DNA of 64,000 bases from Sinohyriopsis cumingii. Its lineage: Eukaryota; Mollusca; Bivalvia; Unionida; Unionidae. Shown one piece after another: positions 12,466 to 23,177 of this stretch. The translations under genes and the position numbers were made by a program. Position 1 is the stretch's first letter, and each line of letters starts with the position of its first letter. The notes below the pieces were generated by a model. The model did no database searches. It was not told the DNA's origin and was given only the letters and a program-made list of their open reading frames with translations. The stretch covers positions 176,598-240,597 of the forward strand of contig JAPYKE020000512.1 in the NCBI GenBank assembly GCA_028554795.2, read 5' to 3'.

Positions 12466-12545
12466 AATACAAAATTATAATCTTAAATACAGAATAAGAC
12501 TGATATTTTGCACACTGAAAAATCAAAGCTTCTTGTATTTTGCAG

Positions 12546-12623
12546 CTGGCGGGTCTCGTTCTGCCAAATGATGCCAAGTGTCATCTTGACTCCGAGGGAG
12601 TATATGTAATGGAGAAAGTTTTA
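12546..12623 (+). CDS. Integrin beta exon 6: LVxPND-x-x-CH segment
   Basis: Residues 141-166, starting LAGLVLPNDAKCHLDSEGVY. This is the highly conserved G-x-V-x-P-N-D-G-x-C-H-L block of the beta-I domain; Cys152 pairs with Cys111. The usual Gly after Asp is Ala150. Acceptor tattttgcag, donor gtaagt, 26 whole codons, phase 0 into exon 7. Confidence 0.97.
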
Positions 12624-12828
12624 GTAAGTGTTGATTCTACAATTAAATTGTCATTTGCCTATATTATTAGAGACTAGTGTTTGTCATTAATATTCTTTTA
12701 GATGGCATACGGTTTTCAAAATCAATGATTCGTACATAATTGTTAGCAGAAAGTCTCACCATTCTCTGATAATGTTGTTGCCTACATTAAAAATGGTGTT
12801 AACCTTTTTCTTGTTCAAACATTTTCAG

Positions 12829-13017
12829 GACTACCCATCTCTTGGACAACTGGCAAAGGTGCTGGATGACAACCAAATAAACGTGTTTTTTGCTGTGGAG
12901 AGCAAGTCACTTCCTTTGTATGAAGACTTCTGCAAGATGTCTTCCCAGGCTAGTGCGCTATCTTTTGATGTACAATCAGCTCAGAAAATTCAACAGGCCA
13001 TTGTTGACTACTATAAG
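12829..13017 (+). CDS. Integrin beta exon 7: end of beta-I domain
   Basis: Residues 167-229, 63 whole codons. DYPSLGQLAKVLDDNQINVF matches the conserved DYPS-x-x-x-L-x-x-K-L-x-x-N-N-I block; FFAVE is the last beta-I strand; the exon ends in the alpha7 helix (QKIQQAIVDYYK) that transmits ligand binding to the hybrid domain. Cys201 (EDFCKMSS) has no obvious counterpart in the vertebrate integrins I can recall and may be unpaired. Acceptor cattttcag, donor gtacat. Confidence 0.97.
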
Positions 13018-13201
13018 GTACATTATGATATAAAGTGTTGAATAACTGCGGGACAAATATATTATTTTCTTTTATTCCACCCTATTTTGTTATATAATTG
13101 TAGAAGTTGATTGAATATCACCTTCTTGTTTGCTCTTTTCTTTCTGCAAGGTTACAATGCTGAAATGTTCTTGTCTTCATCTATTGTTGGTTTAGTGTAG
13201 A

Positions 13202-13228
13202 TTATTATTATTATTATTATTATTATTC
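13202..13228. repeat. (ATT)n microsatellite
   Basis: Nine uninterrupted ATT units. Confidence 0.9.
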
Positions 13229-14044
13229 ACATATATGTCGTTTATACATATGATCATACCTCAAGTTTATTTAAATATATGAAATAAAATTGATATATTT
13301 TTTTACATAATTAATTTCCAGCAATCAACGTGAGAACAACAGAGAAACAGTAGAATCTGCAAAGCACTTACAAAATATCATCTACCATCATGTTCCATTA
13401 ATCATATGTTTTCTATAATGTGAAAGTAATCTAAAAACACCTGCTATGAGCTATTTATTCCAGAGTGTTAAGTGCGACAGATTAATAACTAGAAGGCTCA
13501 GAGATCATTTTGTACATCTATCAATAAAGTCATATTTCATGACATTTGCTGTTAATGGACCTTACTTTAAAACAGGAAAGTATTAATAAGAAAAGTCTAA
13601 CGATTTTGTTCTGTAAAGGTACAGATAGCCTTAATACAGACATGCCTATCGTCCCACATTTTGCATGTTAGTCATGCAAAGTGCCCAAATTTGCCTTTAC
13701 ATCTTGCAAATATGCATATAGTGTTGAAAATCTACTAAAGTGGGGATAAAACATCCGCATGTAATAAAATATGCTATCACCGACCAGAACAGGAAATTAT
13801 CAAATCTGAGCATGCATGATGGTTACTATAGCCATTCAAACACTTATGTTCTGAGGTGGTTCTAATGCAAAAATCTACATTCACAGATTCTTTTACATTC
13901 TGTTTAGAATGAGTTGTTTTTGATTCTGGACATAAACATTCATGGCTTCTAGAAAGCAATTGGATATCGATGAAAGTGATTCAAAACTTACAATTAAAAA
14001 AAAATTGCTCACAATGCTTTAATAAAGAACATACTGAAGAGTAT

Positions 14045-15260
14045 GAATTAATACAGCCATGAAAAAAATACAGACTGCAACATCTGTAATTGTGATCTTT
14101 TAATAAAGTCAGGAGGAATGTTTGATATATGCAGACACGTTTCAGGAAAAAAGCATTCCGACCTTGAAGAAGAAGTTAAACACTCTAAGAAAATGGCTTG
14201 ATTGTTTGCATTATCGGCTGGATCTAGTGTGACTTCATCTTCTATGTCTAAGTCTGATGTAATTAGAGCTGAAGTTATGTTAATAGATATTGTTGCAGAA
14301 CTCTATCTATGAGCGCACTTGATACATTTTCAATGGCTTTTAAGATGGTGTTTAGTGACTCTGACATTGCTAAACAATTTCAGTGTGGCAAATCAAAAGG
14401 AACTGCTGCTGTTAAAGAAATAGAGGCCAATACTACATTAAAATTAGCTGAAAGAATGTGGAATTGCCCATGCACTGTTTCTACAGTGGAAGCAATGATC
14501 ATGGAAACTTCAAGATTCTTCCTCTTGTTATCGGAACTGTTGATCCAGTATCATCATCAGTAACATCAGACATTCTCTCTATCTCTGTTGGTGAACACTC
14601 TGCAACAGTCAAAGAAATATTCTATCTGATACAGAAAGTATTATAAGTTCATGACATTCCTTAGAAGAATTGCTTGGCTCTTGGGTCTGACAGTGCCCCT
14701 GTGATGGTTGGGAAGGACAGAGGAGCCTATGCGTTTATGATTCAAGAGCAACCGAATTTATATCTTTCAGGCTGCGTGTGTCACCTGATACATATAGCAA
14801 CAGAAAAGGGTGCTGCATGTCTGCTACTTAATGTTGACCAGCATTTGATTGATGTGTATTATTATTTGGACAAAAGCATAAAACTTCAAGCTGTGTTCAA
14901 AGATATGCAGATCCTGCATGATACAAAAGCAAATAACATTCTAAAACATGTTTCAACTAGATGGCTACGCATCAACAAGTGCTTATAAAGACTTCTGGTC
15001 AACTAGGACCCTCTTCATGAATTTTTCAAAGAGCAAGAGAGGTCTGCATCATTCAGATCTTTAAAAGAAAGAGTAAGCAAGCTGAGAGTCACTTTCTCTT
15101 CTCCAACAAATTGCCTTGTATGTCTTTTCCTGGTAGATGCTCTAAAACTATTTGATGATGTGAATACAGAACTACAGTGAGAAGCACCATTAATACATGT
15201 GCTAAGAAGACATCTTGAAAAGCTTCTTAATCAGTCTCTCACAGAAAGAGGATAAAGATA
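14045..15260 (+). pseudogene. Decayed hAT-type transposase (BED finger plus DUF4371-like core)
   Basis: Translating in shifting + frames gives recognisable pieces in the correct order. At about 14067-14170 a BED-like zinc finger is seen: DCNICNCDLLIKSGGMFDIC followed by RHVSGKKHSDLEE. At 14336-14460 comes VFSDSDIAKQFQCGKSKG. At 14674-14985 comes LGSDSAPVMVGKDRGAYAF, then SGCVCHLIHIATEKGA and ILKHVSTRWLRINKCL, which are typical of the hAT/DUF4371 transposase core (the HVSTRWL block). At 15000-15180 a further piece contains FFKEQERSASFRSLKERV. Stops and frame changes (for example near 14194, 14470, 14646 and 14988) break the reading frame, so no product is expected. Terminal inverted repeats were not found, so element ends are unknown. 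Confidence 0.8.
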
Positions 15261-15347
15261 TTCTGATTGGACAACCTGCAACAGACTTTATTGCTAGAAA
15301 AGATGAGGACCACCTGAGAGAACAGGGGCTGCAAGATTTGTATGACA

Positions 15348-15785
15348 GGTTGTGTTCCTGTTAATATTTGAGAGGATATATTTCAGTTATTCATTGGAAC
15401 TACAAAGTGCTCATTGATTATTTTCATACTTAATCACTATTTTGGTATCATTGCTAATTCATTCAAGGATATTTCTAATTATATCATTGCGATACATCAA
15501 AACCATTGATACATCAACTCTATTCCAGGCTATTGGTATGTCAACACTTTCAAAATTTTAATTCATTTGGGGAATGACTGGAATTTATTCGGAATACTCT
15601 ATAGTTTTTGGACTTGTAATAGAACGCTTAAGACTATTTGTGATTAAATTCACATTACTCTAATTTTTTTTTAAATTTTTGCTTTGTGTTCTCGGGAAAT
15701 AAATTATTTGTCGAATGTTGCAAAACTTATTTGTTTTTGCTCCTTTCTGTTCCATGTTTAAAGACCATCAAGTAGTAATATTCGA
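15348..15785 (+). repeat. Dispersed repeat of about 430 bp, copy 2
   Basis: Shares ordered blocks with 39497-39909 and with the reverse complement of 4085-4525: GGTTGTGTTC at the start, ATTGGAACTACAAAGTGCTC, TATTCCAGGCTATTGGTA, GAAATAAATTATTTGT and AAGACCAT near the end. It directly follows the hAT-like remnant. Confidence 0.75.
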
Positions 15786-16022
15786 AATGAGTGTTTTCGA
15801 CTCAGCACCTAAATAATCAGGTGTAGTATCATCAGATAATAGGGGTTTGGTTACTGCTCTAGGTCAAAGCCTTTTCCCTGGTATCACATGCAACTGTATA
15901 TTTACGTGCCAGCCCACACACTTGCTGCTGCCTGATGTAAGAGGAATGTCGTGGGAATGTCACCTAGACCAGTAATCATATCAATCCCATTATCATACTA
16001 CTTCAAAGGCTACATCCCTAAA

Positions 16023-16328
16023 TGTTGGATTTATGCACATGAGTGTAACTCATGTGAGCCCCATTAGTGAAGTTCCCATGATGCACTGCAGGGTAGATCG
16101 ATTTACATACATAGAAACACACTGCTTGTAAATCAGTGATTTGTTTAGGGTCTCTAATGCCTAGATTACATGCCTATGCTCGGAGTCATAAGTGTTTATA
16201 TGTTTCCACTAATTGTAATCATTGTGCATTTATATGCAAGGGGATCTAAGGGAGCATATTTCTTAGTTGATGAAGTGTGTGACACTTATATAAGGGTTAA
16301 TAAAGGACATTCTTTCATCAGTTACATA
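16023..16328 (+). mobile_element. Possible solo LTR
   Basis: Starts TGTTGGATTTATGCACATGA and ends near TTCATCAGTTACA. A TATATAAGG box-like string at about 16287 is followed shortly by AATAAA, the spacing seen in short copia-type LTRs. No convincing target duplication and no internal retroelement genes were seen, so this is tentative. Confidence 0.3.
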
Positions 16329-16357
16329 TATTAACTAAATTCTTGGCATCCATCCAT

Positions 16358-16890
16358 CTACGGGAGACGATGGCGTAGCTCCAAAGTACGCTTCTGCTTA
16401 TCCTTCTTTTTAGCTCTCTTTTCAGCTTGTTTTATTCTTCTCTTTTCCTCTGCGTTTTGAACTCCCTGCCTGACAGCTAGACGCCAGCTGGAATGGTTGT
16501 TTGCACAGCTCTCCCAGTCATTGACATTGATGTTTGCTGTCTTCATATCCTTCTTGCAAACATCTTTGTAGCACAGATGTGGTCGTCCAGTTGGTCGTGC
16601 ACCTTCTGCTAACTCCCCATATAACAGGTCCTTGGGAATGCGACCTGGGTCCATTCTCTTGACATGGCCAAGCCAGCGAAGGTGCCTCTCGCTGAGTATG
16701 GAGAACATGCTGTTCATGTTGGTGCGTTCTAGAACCTCTGTGTTGGGTACTTTGTCCTGCCACTGGATGTGCAGAATGCGCCGCAAACATCTCAGGTGGA
16801 AGCTGTTGAGTTTCCTCTCGTGTCTTGCATAGGAGGTCCATGTTTCGCTGCTGTAGAGAAGTGAGCTGAGCACGCAGGCTTGGTAGACCG
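16358..16890 (-). pseudogene. LINE ORF, C-terminal segment after RT
   Basis: Frame-shifted continuation of the RT. It reads VLSSLLYSSETWTSYARHER, then LRWLGHVKRMDPGRIPKDLL, the thumb/connection region usual after the RT in this LINE group, and ends in a Lys/Arg-rich tail. A one-base change near 16890 separates it from the upstream RT frame. Confidence 0.85.
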
Positions 16891-18170
16891 CAGTTTGGTC
16901 TTCTCTGTGAGGTTGGGGTTGTTCCAGACCCTCTGGTTAAGTCTGGCCATCACTGCTTCTGCCTTGGCAATCCTGCCGCTCACCTCAGAATCAATGGAGA
17001 GTGAGCTGGAGATGTTAGACCCGAGGTATGTGAAGTTCTCGACAACTTCCAAATTGTACCCATCGATGGAGACAGAGGGAGGGGAGTCTGTGTCCTGTGC
17101 CATGACATTCGTTTTCTTCAAACTGATGGTCAGTCCAAATTCCTTACATGCATGGGAGAGGCGGCATACCAGCTGCTGAAGTCCATCTTCCGTGTGTGAT
17201 GTCAAGGCTGCATCGTCGGCAAAGAGCAATTCACGGATGAGTACCTCTGTGACTTTAGTCTTAGCACGGAGACGGGCGATGTTGAACAGCTTGCCGTCAG
17301 CCCTGGTATGGATGTACACTCCCTCGCTGCAGTCCTTGAATGCGTACTGGGGAAGTATGGAGAAGAAGATGGCAAAGAGCGTCGGTGCAAGGACACAGCC
17401 TTGTTTGACTCCGCTAATGACTGGGAATGCTTCAGATGTTGCGCCATTGAAGCACACTGTGCTGTGCATGTTCTCGTGGAACGACATAATGACAGCAAGC
17501 AGACGTGGGAGGCAGCCGATCTTCTGCAGGAGTCTGAAGAGTCCACTCCGACTAACCATGTCAAACGCCTTCGTCAGGTCTATGAAGGCAATGTAGAGGG
17601 GCATCTGCTGCTCGCGACACTTCTCCTGCAGCTGACGTAGTGAGAAGATCATGTCTACAGTTGACCTGCCGGCTCGAAATCCACACTGGGACTCTGGGTA
17701 GACGCGGGAGGCTAGGATCTGCAAGCGCGCCAAGGCAACACGGGCGAAAGCCTTTCCGACGATGCTGAGGAGAGAGATGCCCCGATAGTTGTTGCATTCG
17801 CTATGGTCTCCTTTGTTTTTGTACAAAGTGACGATGTTGGCGTCACGCATGTCCTGTGGGATGTATCCCTGTTCCCAGCAAAGGCACAGGAGTGTGTGTA
17901 GGGGCTGGAGCAGTGCTGGTTTTCCGCTCTTGAGGACTTCAGGCGGAATGCCGTCGCTTCCAGGAGCCTTCCCACAGGCAAGGCAATCGATGGCTTTTCC
18001 GAGCTCTTCCAGGGTGGGTTGTGTGTCTAGCTTCTCCATGACAGGCAGGTCTGGAATGGCGTCCAGGGCAGTTCCAGTGACATTGTTTTGGGTTGCATAT
18101 AGCTCGAGATAGTGCTCAACCCATCGCTGCAGTTGTTTCCCCTGGTCTGTGATGACTTCGCCCGTCTTGG
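16890..18170 (-). pseudogene. LINE reverse transcriptase domain
   Basis: The frame open from about 18.17 kb contains the RT landmarks in order: GKAPGSDGIPPEVLKSG, NNYRGISLLSIVGKAFARV, SQCGFRAGRSTVDMIF, AFIDLTKAFDMV (first catalytic Asp), GVKQGCVLAPTLFAI, LLFADDAAL (catalytic FADD), LTISLKKTNVM and FTYLGSNI. Catalytic residues look intact, but the domain is cut off from its C-terminal continuation by the frameshift near 16890. A Met at 18039 is not necessarily the true start because the protein should be continuous with the endonuclease. Confidence 0.92.
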
Positions 18171-18178
18171 ACTTGAGG

Positions 18179-18429
18179 GGGGGGGGGCGGTCTTGTAGCT
18201 GGGGGGGGGGGGCCTGTCACCTTTTTGATACCCTCATACATTCCTCTTGTATCCCCGGTGTCAGCAGCTGTCTGTATGCTGTTGCAAAGGTTCAGCCAGT
18301 AGGTGTTGGCACAGCGGCGGGCGGTCTTCTGAGCGTTATTCCTTGCAATCCTGAGGGCTTGTAGTGTTCTGGGGCTAGGTGCAGACTTGTATGCCAGGAG
18401 GGCTTTCCTCTTTGCCTCAGTCACGGGCT
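18179..18429 (-). pseudogene. LINE linker between endonuclease and RT, broken
   Basis: Continues the endonuclease frame after the TAG at 18428-18430: PVTEAKRKALLAYKSAPSPR and onward to GIKKVTG, then runs into two G tracts on the + strand (C tracts in the coding sense), each about 10-12 bases, where the frame is lost. Homopolymer slippage, in the genome or in sequencing, is the likely cause. Confidence 0.8.
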
Positions 18430-18430
18430 A

Positions 18431-19480
18431 CATCTCCTCCCAGTTTGCCTCATACCAATCGACATTCTTTCGCTCCCTCTTCCCGTAAGCTGTGATGGCT
18501 GAATTGTACACAGAGTCACGGATATGGGACCATTTGGAGCCAATGGTGTCATCAGGTGTCACTTTGGTGAGGGCTTCCTTCTGTTTGCTGATGAACTGCT
18601 GTGTTTTCTCTGGGTTGCTTGCACGGCAGGTGTTGATGCGTGGGTGACCCTTCTTCTTGGCGTGGTGCAGTTTCTTGGGTAATATTCGCACCTTGCTGGC
18701 CACGAGGGAATGGTCCGTGTCACAATTGGCACTGTGGTAGATGCGGGTAAGGAGGACACTGGCCAGTTCTGTACGCCTGGTGATGACGAGGTCTAGCTGG
18801 TGCCAGTGGCGTGAACGTGGGTGTCTCCACAACACCTGGTGGATCTCCTTGCATTTGAAGAAAGTGTTGGTCACACATAGGCTGTGGGAGCAGCACATCT
18901 CCAGCAGTCGCTGACCATTCTCGTTGATCTTGCCCCTTCCGTAAAAGCCGAGACAGGTGGACCAGGCCTCATGGTCAGCTCCCACTCTAGCATTGAAGTC
19001 TCCTAGTAAGTAAAGGCTTTCATTGTTGGGGATACTGGATATTGCCTGATCCAGAGCCTCATAAAACTTGTCTTTCTCCTCGTAGGTGGAGCAGAGGGTT
19101 GGGGCGTACACGCTAAAGATGTTGACCGGGCCTAAGGATGTTGACAGCCGGAGGGCAAGGATTCTCTCAGTACCTGATGATGGAGGTTCAATGAAGGCGA
19201 TTAGCGTGTTCTTAACGGCAAAGCCTACACCATGCTGCCTAGGTTCATCCAAGGGCTTCCCCTGCCAAAAGAATGTGTAATTGACTTCCCTGATGGTGCC
19301 GCTGTCAGCCAGTCGGGTATCCTGGAGGCAGGCAATGTCGATGTTCAGTCGGGAGAGTTCTCTGTCAATGACGGCAGTCTTCCGTGCATCGTCGATCTGC
19401 TGCAGGTCAGTGGTCAATCCAGGACACATGGTCCTGATGTTCCAGGTTGCAAAACGAAGAGTTGGAGTCTTTTTATTTCT
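18431..19480 (-). pseudogene. LINE apurinic-type endonuclease domain
   Basis: Reads TPTLRFATWNIRTM at the N terminus, then DIACLQDTRL (catalytic Glu position is Asp here), VGFAVKN, YAPT, YLLGDFNARVG (the GDFN catalytic motif) and DTDHSLV (the catalytic SDH position reads TDH). This is the exonuclease-endonuclease-phosphatase fold that nicks target DNA in APE-type LINEs. It is terminated by an in-frame TAG after WEEM. Confidence 0.92.
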
Positions 19481-21177
19481 TCTTTTAGTCTTTCCTGGTG
19501 CAGAGTTTTGTGGCCCACTTGTCGAGATGGTTCTCTAAGCTCCACGCACCCAGTGAAGCAGGCAGGCCATGGCGGGCAGCACCTTACTGACTGGGGGCTG
19601 CCCAGCTTGAGGCGGGCGGTAGCTGTCCAGTGAGACCTGGTGATCTCTCCCACCGTCAGAAGTAACCCCTGACGCCAAGTTCTACACCAATCGAGCTTTG
19701 ACTTAGAACCGGTGAACTGCTACTTCTCGTGTTGTGCCGACGCCGTACGACGACGCTGGAGTGTCCTCTCCAGTGGAGCTATGAAGCCTGGGCAGGGTGG
19801 TATGGAGAATCAGCTGTTGCCCATGCAGCAGATCCCCACTCTCCACGCAGCTGGTGTGCCCAAGGGAACAACGAATGCCGATACAGCTTGGCACCAACGG
19901 CGTCGCAGGAGTTGCCGGAATGACGTTGAAGTCAATGTCATACCGCCTTAGGGACTCCATCTCCGGATTTTCTGTCGGGGTTTACTCCCTTAGCCTTTCC
20001 CATGAGTGGGTATAGCCACAAGGCAGCAGAGGTTTGGAATCGGAGTTTTCCTTCTCCTATATGAGCTACCATCCAAGGTTTACGAGTCCCATCTACCCGA
20101 AGCAACTGGTTTTAAGGCGCCAGTGGGCCGCCTTCACCCCTTCTCCTGTTAGTAGAAAACATGGTCTGCCGGGCTTCAAATCTAAGCCACTCGCGAAGGC
20201 CAGGAGCTGGATTTTAGTTGACAGAGGCAGTAAGAGACGCAGGCCGTATGGGGCATTTTGGAGGATTGGGGCGCTTGTCTCCCACTCCCACCCCGGGCAA
20301 TGTCAACCTTAGACCACATATGTTAACTAGATAGTATACTAACATGCTAGAAAAATTATGAACATTTAGGAAATACTGTATTACTATTACGAGAACACGA
20401 ATAATACTGTAATATTTATGACAGGGTAATGAGCATTATTCACTAGTATTTAAGGTCTCTTTCTTACGGTATTAACTTACTGTATAATTTGCAATATGCT
20501 GAAAAAATCATTTCAATACAGTGTTGTAATGTCTAATATTGAACAATATTGACAAAATTCTCATTAAATTGGAACAGTCATATGTCGTATCTAAGAAAAA
20601 CTTGTTTAATATCAAACTTATTGGTTTGGTTATCATTAATGTTATAAATCTATAAACTTTGTCAATTTCAATGATTGATACAATTACTCCATTATAAGAG
20701 ATCAAAAGAGACCTCAAGAGATCAATAGAGAGAGAGAGATCATCTGTTATACAAGTAGATGTTTCCTGTAAGCATAGTGGCAAATAGTCTTTGAGTAGTC
20801 ACATGGAATACACAGCTAGCCTGATTGCAGAACAATAGACACCATTATGTAATTGAGCTGTACACAACTTCAACAAGAGACAAAAGCAGACAATTTACAA
20901 CTAGACATCAGTCATCAGTCAAGATTGAATAAGAATGTAGCTAAATATATCCAGAAGGATGAAGTGACTGGCTCTCAAACTTTCCATCGAGTAAATGAGG
21001 ATGACAATGTGAAGTGGTAGACCTGGGAAAGTTCAGTCTATATATTTGCCATAGTCCCAAACAGTTTTGGGGAAAACATAGCGTGTGCTTACTATTATCT
21101 TTCAGTCAATATGTTTCATGGTTGAAACATCCAGAAAAGCATGGATTGGCTTAAAGTTCATAATTTGAAAGATTAAG

Positions 21178-21178
<1 letters not shown>

Positions 21179-21226
<48 letters not shown>
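21179..21226. repeat. (TAA)n microsatellite
   Basis: About 16 uninterrupted AAT/TAA units. Confidence 0.95.
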
Positions 21227-21942
21227 GAGAACAAATTGGAATGGTCAATTCACCGTGTTGAATATCTTCTGGTTTGTCCAGATGTTACATACAGGTAGTT
21301 TTTCTATGTCAATGGATGTTGTACACTCCAAAATTACTAATGTTGATATGGTGTTTTCAGTATATGCATGTAAACACATGCTCACGCATGCTATTATACT
21401 TCACAAAGTCAAATTCTGTAAACCAGGAGCTATGAAATTTAGTTTTGACAGTTTGTCTTCAAAAACGATTCACACTTGAACTCTACAGAAATAATCACTT
21501 TCTGCGTTTCATATATGGAATAAAATCCGACTTCAAGGAAATGTTGCTGCTGTTCACAAATGTGCCAATAGCTTTTAATAAAGATGGCTTAAACATTCTC
21601 ATTCAAGGAAATGATGTTTAATAACTATTCTACATATAAGTGATCTTTGATTTACATTTAACTTCAAATAATTGTTCCAGTTTGTGATCTTTAGCTATGG
21701 AAATTAGCCTTTTGGGCTCCCACTCAGAATGCTTCAAAGGTCTGTAATCACCCTCCTCTGATATTTTAATTCTGCAATTTTATAATGAAAATATTACAGT
21801 TACGCTTTGTTAACCAGTTAAATATGTTAGGTGGTGGTTGTTTTTACTGCACCTACTCATGTTTTAATTGCTTCTATGTCAATTAGCTGTATAAGCTGTC
21901 TGTAGCATAGTTTTACATCAGTTTTGTACAGGACCCTTTACA

Positions 21943-21988
<46 letters not shown>
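21943..21988. repeat. (TA)n microsatellite
   Basis: TA dinucleotides interrupted once by a single CA. Confidence 0.95.
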
Positions 21989-21991
<3 letters not shown>

Positions 21992-22852
21992 CATGTGAGG
22001 GGTGTTTGTAGTAAAACCTCATGCTTTTGACATGAGACGTCATGTTATGGGAGACATGAGTAAGATGTAGTAACACTGAATTCTCATGATGGCAAAATAT
22101 GTTTATTATGCAAGATAAGCACATTATCCCCTGTATATAATTAGGTACATAACCAATTTTCAATTACAGTTTGCTTCATTTGCTGTTACAATGTAACTAC
22201 AGATTATCCTTTCATTTCATCTGAAATCGCATGGCTTTTGTTTATAAAAAACTATCTTCCTACCTTCCTATAGAAAACAATTGAAAACATGCATTCTCTT
22301 GGAAATCTTGGATTACAGAATTTTACATTTTTGTATCATCATCATGCATTTGTTCCAGGGTCTCTACCCATAAGATAGACTGGTTATGTTAGTTGCTCTT
22401 TTTAACATTCTCTATGTTGCTCAGTCATTAGAAACAATGTGTTAATTATTTTAAGTAGCTAAACATGTTAACCATTTTCATAATCAATTACAATAAGCAA
22501 ATAACAGCAAAATTATTGCCCATGAGTAACCATTTCCTGTTACAAGTTTCATTGACTTAGAATGTTGGACAGATAGCAATAACTTAATTCAATTTCTGAG
22601 GGGTCTTTCATCGATTGTAACGTTACATGTCATCATGTAATGGGGTTCCTTTATGAAAGGTTCATGGGACCTTATCATTAAACAGTGTTTACATTTTTTG
22701 TCTGGGTCATACCCAGTATGCATCGAAGATGCACAGCCACCATTGTTTACTTACCTTTGATCGTGTCTTATTGGTGATTAAAATTTGATCTTTTCGAGTG
22801 CTACTTTCATATTTTTCTGGTTTAAATCAGATGAGTATGATCTACGCTGATA

Positions 22853-23177
22853 CAGTGTGACCCTGCTATAACGTGGTAGTTGGGAGCCATAAAATCCGAC
22901 CGCATTATATACCGAACCGTGTTATATGCAACCAAGTCAGTTAGCTGAAAAAAATGTACCCCCCCAGAACAAAAAATTGTGGTGGGGTGGGTAATAAATG
23001 CGGGCGGTAAAATACGTGCTTTGATAAGCAACTTTTTACATTTTTTTTCATACTTTTTTAAGAATTTTTTTTGTGCATAAAAAACATACATGTATATGAA
23101 ATTTCGGGAGCCATGCCACGACCGCGTTATATTGGAATTCATGTTATAACGGAGCGCGCTGTAGCTGGGTCACACTG
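22853..23177. mobile_element. Tigger/pogo-like MITE
   Basis: A 325-bp element with terminal inverted repeats: left CAGTGTGACCCTGCTA, right the reverse complement of CAGTGTGACCCAGCTA (one mismatch). TA dinucleotides flank both ends (22851-22852 and 23178-23179), the target site of the Tc1/mariner superfamily. CAGTGTGACC followed by TATAACG is a Tigger/pogo-type terminus. It has no transposase, so it is non-autonomous. Confidence 0.85.

Larger units (their letters stand above)
8702..12545. other. Intron 5, mostly minisatellite
   Basis: Phase-0 intron of 3.8 kb. Three unrelated tandem arrays (25, 44 and 55 bp units, listed separately) fill about three quarters of it. The remainder (9460-9900) shows nothing recognisable. 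Confidence 0.85.
16340..20312 (-). mobile_element. Nearly full-length non-LTR retrotransposon (LINE), APE endonuclease plus RT
   Basis: Read on the minus strand, one protein-coding unit runs from the endonuclease (19.43 kb) to the reverse transcriptase and C-terminal segment (16.36 kb), with about 0.9 kb of 5' leader (19.43-20.31 kb). It is broken by an in-frame TAG at 18428, by a frameshift inside two G runs (about 18179-18211) and by a frameshift near 16890. The few breaks suggest a fairly recent insertion. The protein style (APE endonuclease beginning RFATWNIRTM; RT with NNYRGISLLSI and FADDA) places it among APE-type LINEs. I do not assign the exact clade. Element ends are approximate. 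Confidence 0.88.

Noticed and set aside
17192..17640. Long + strand open frames inside the LINE
   Set aside because: They are opposite-strand shadows of the reverse transcriptase.
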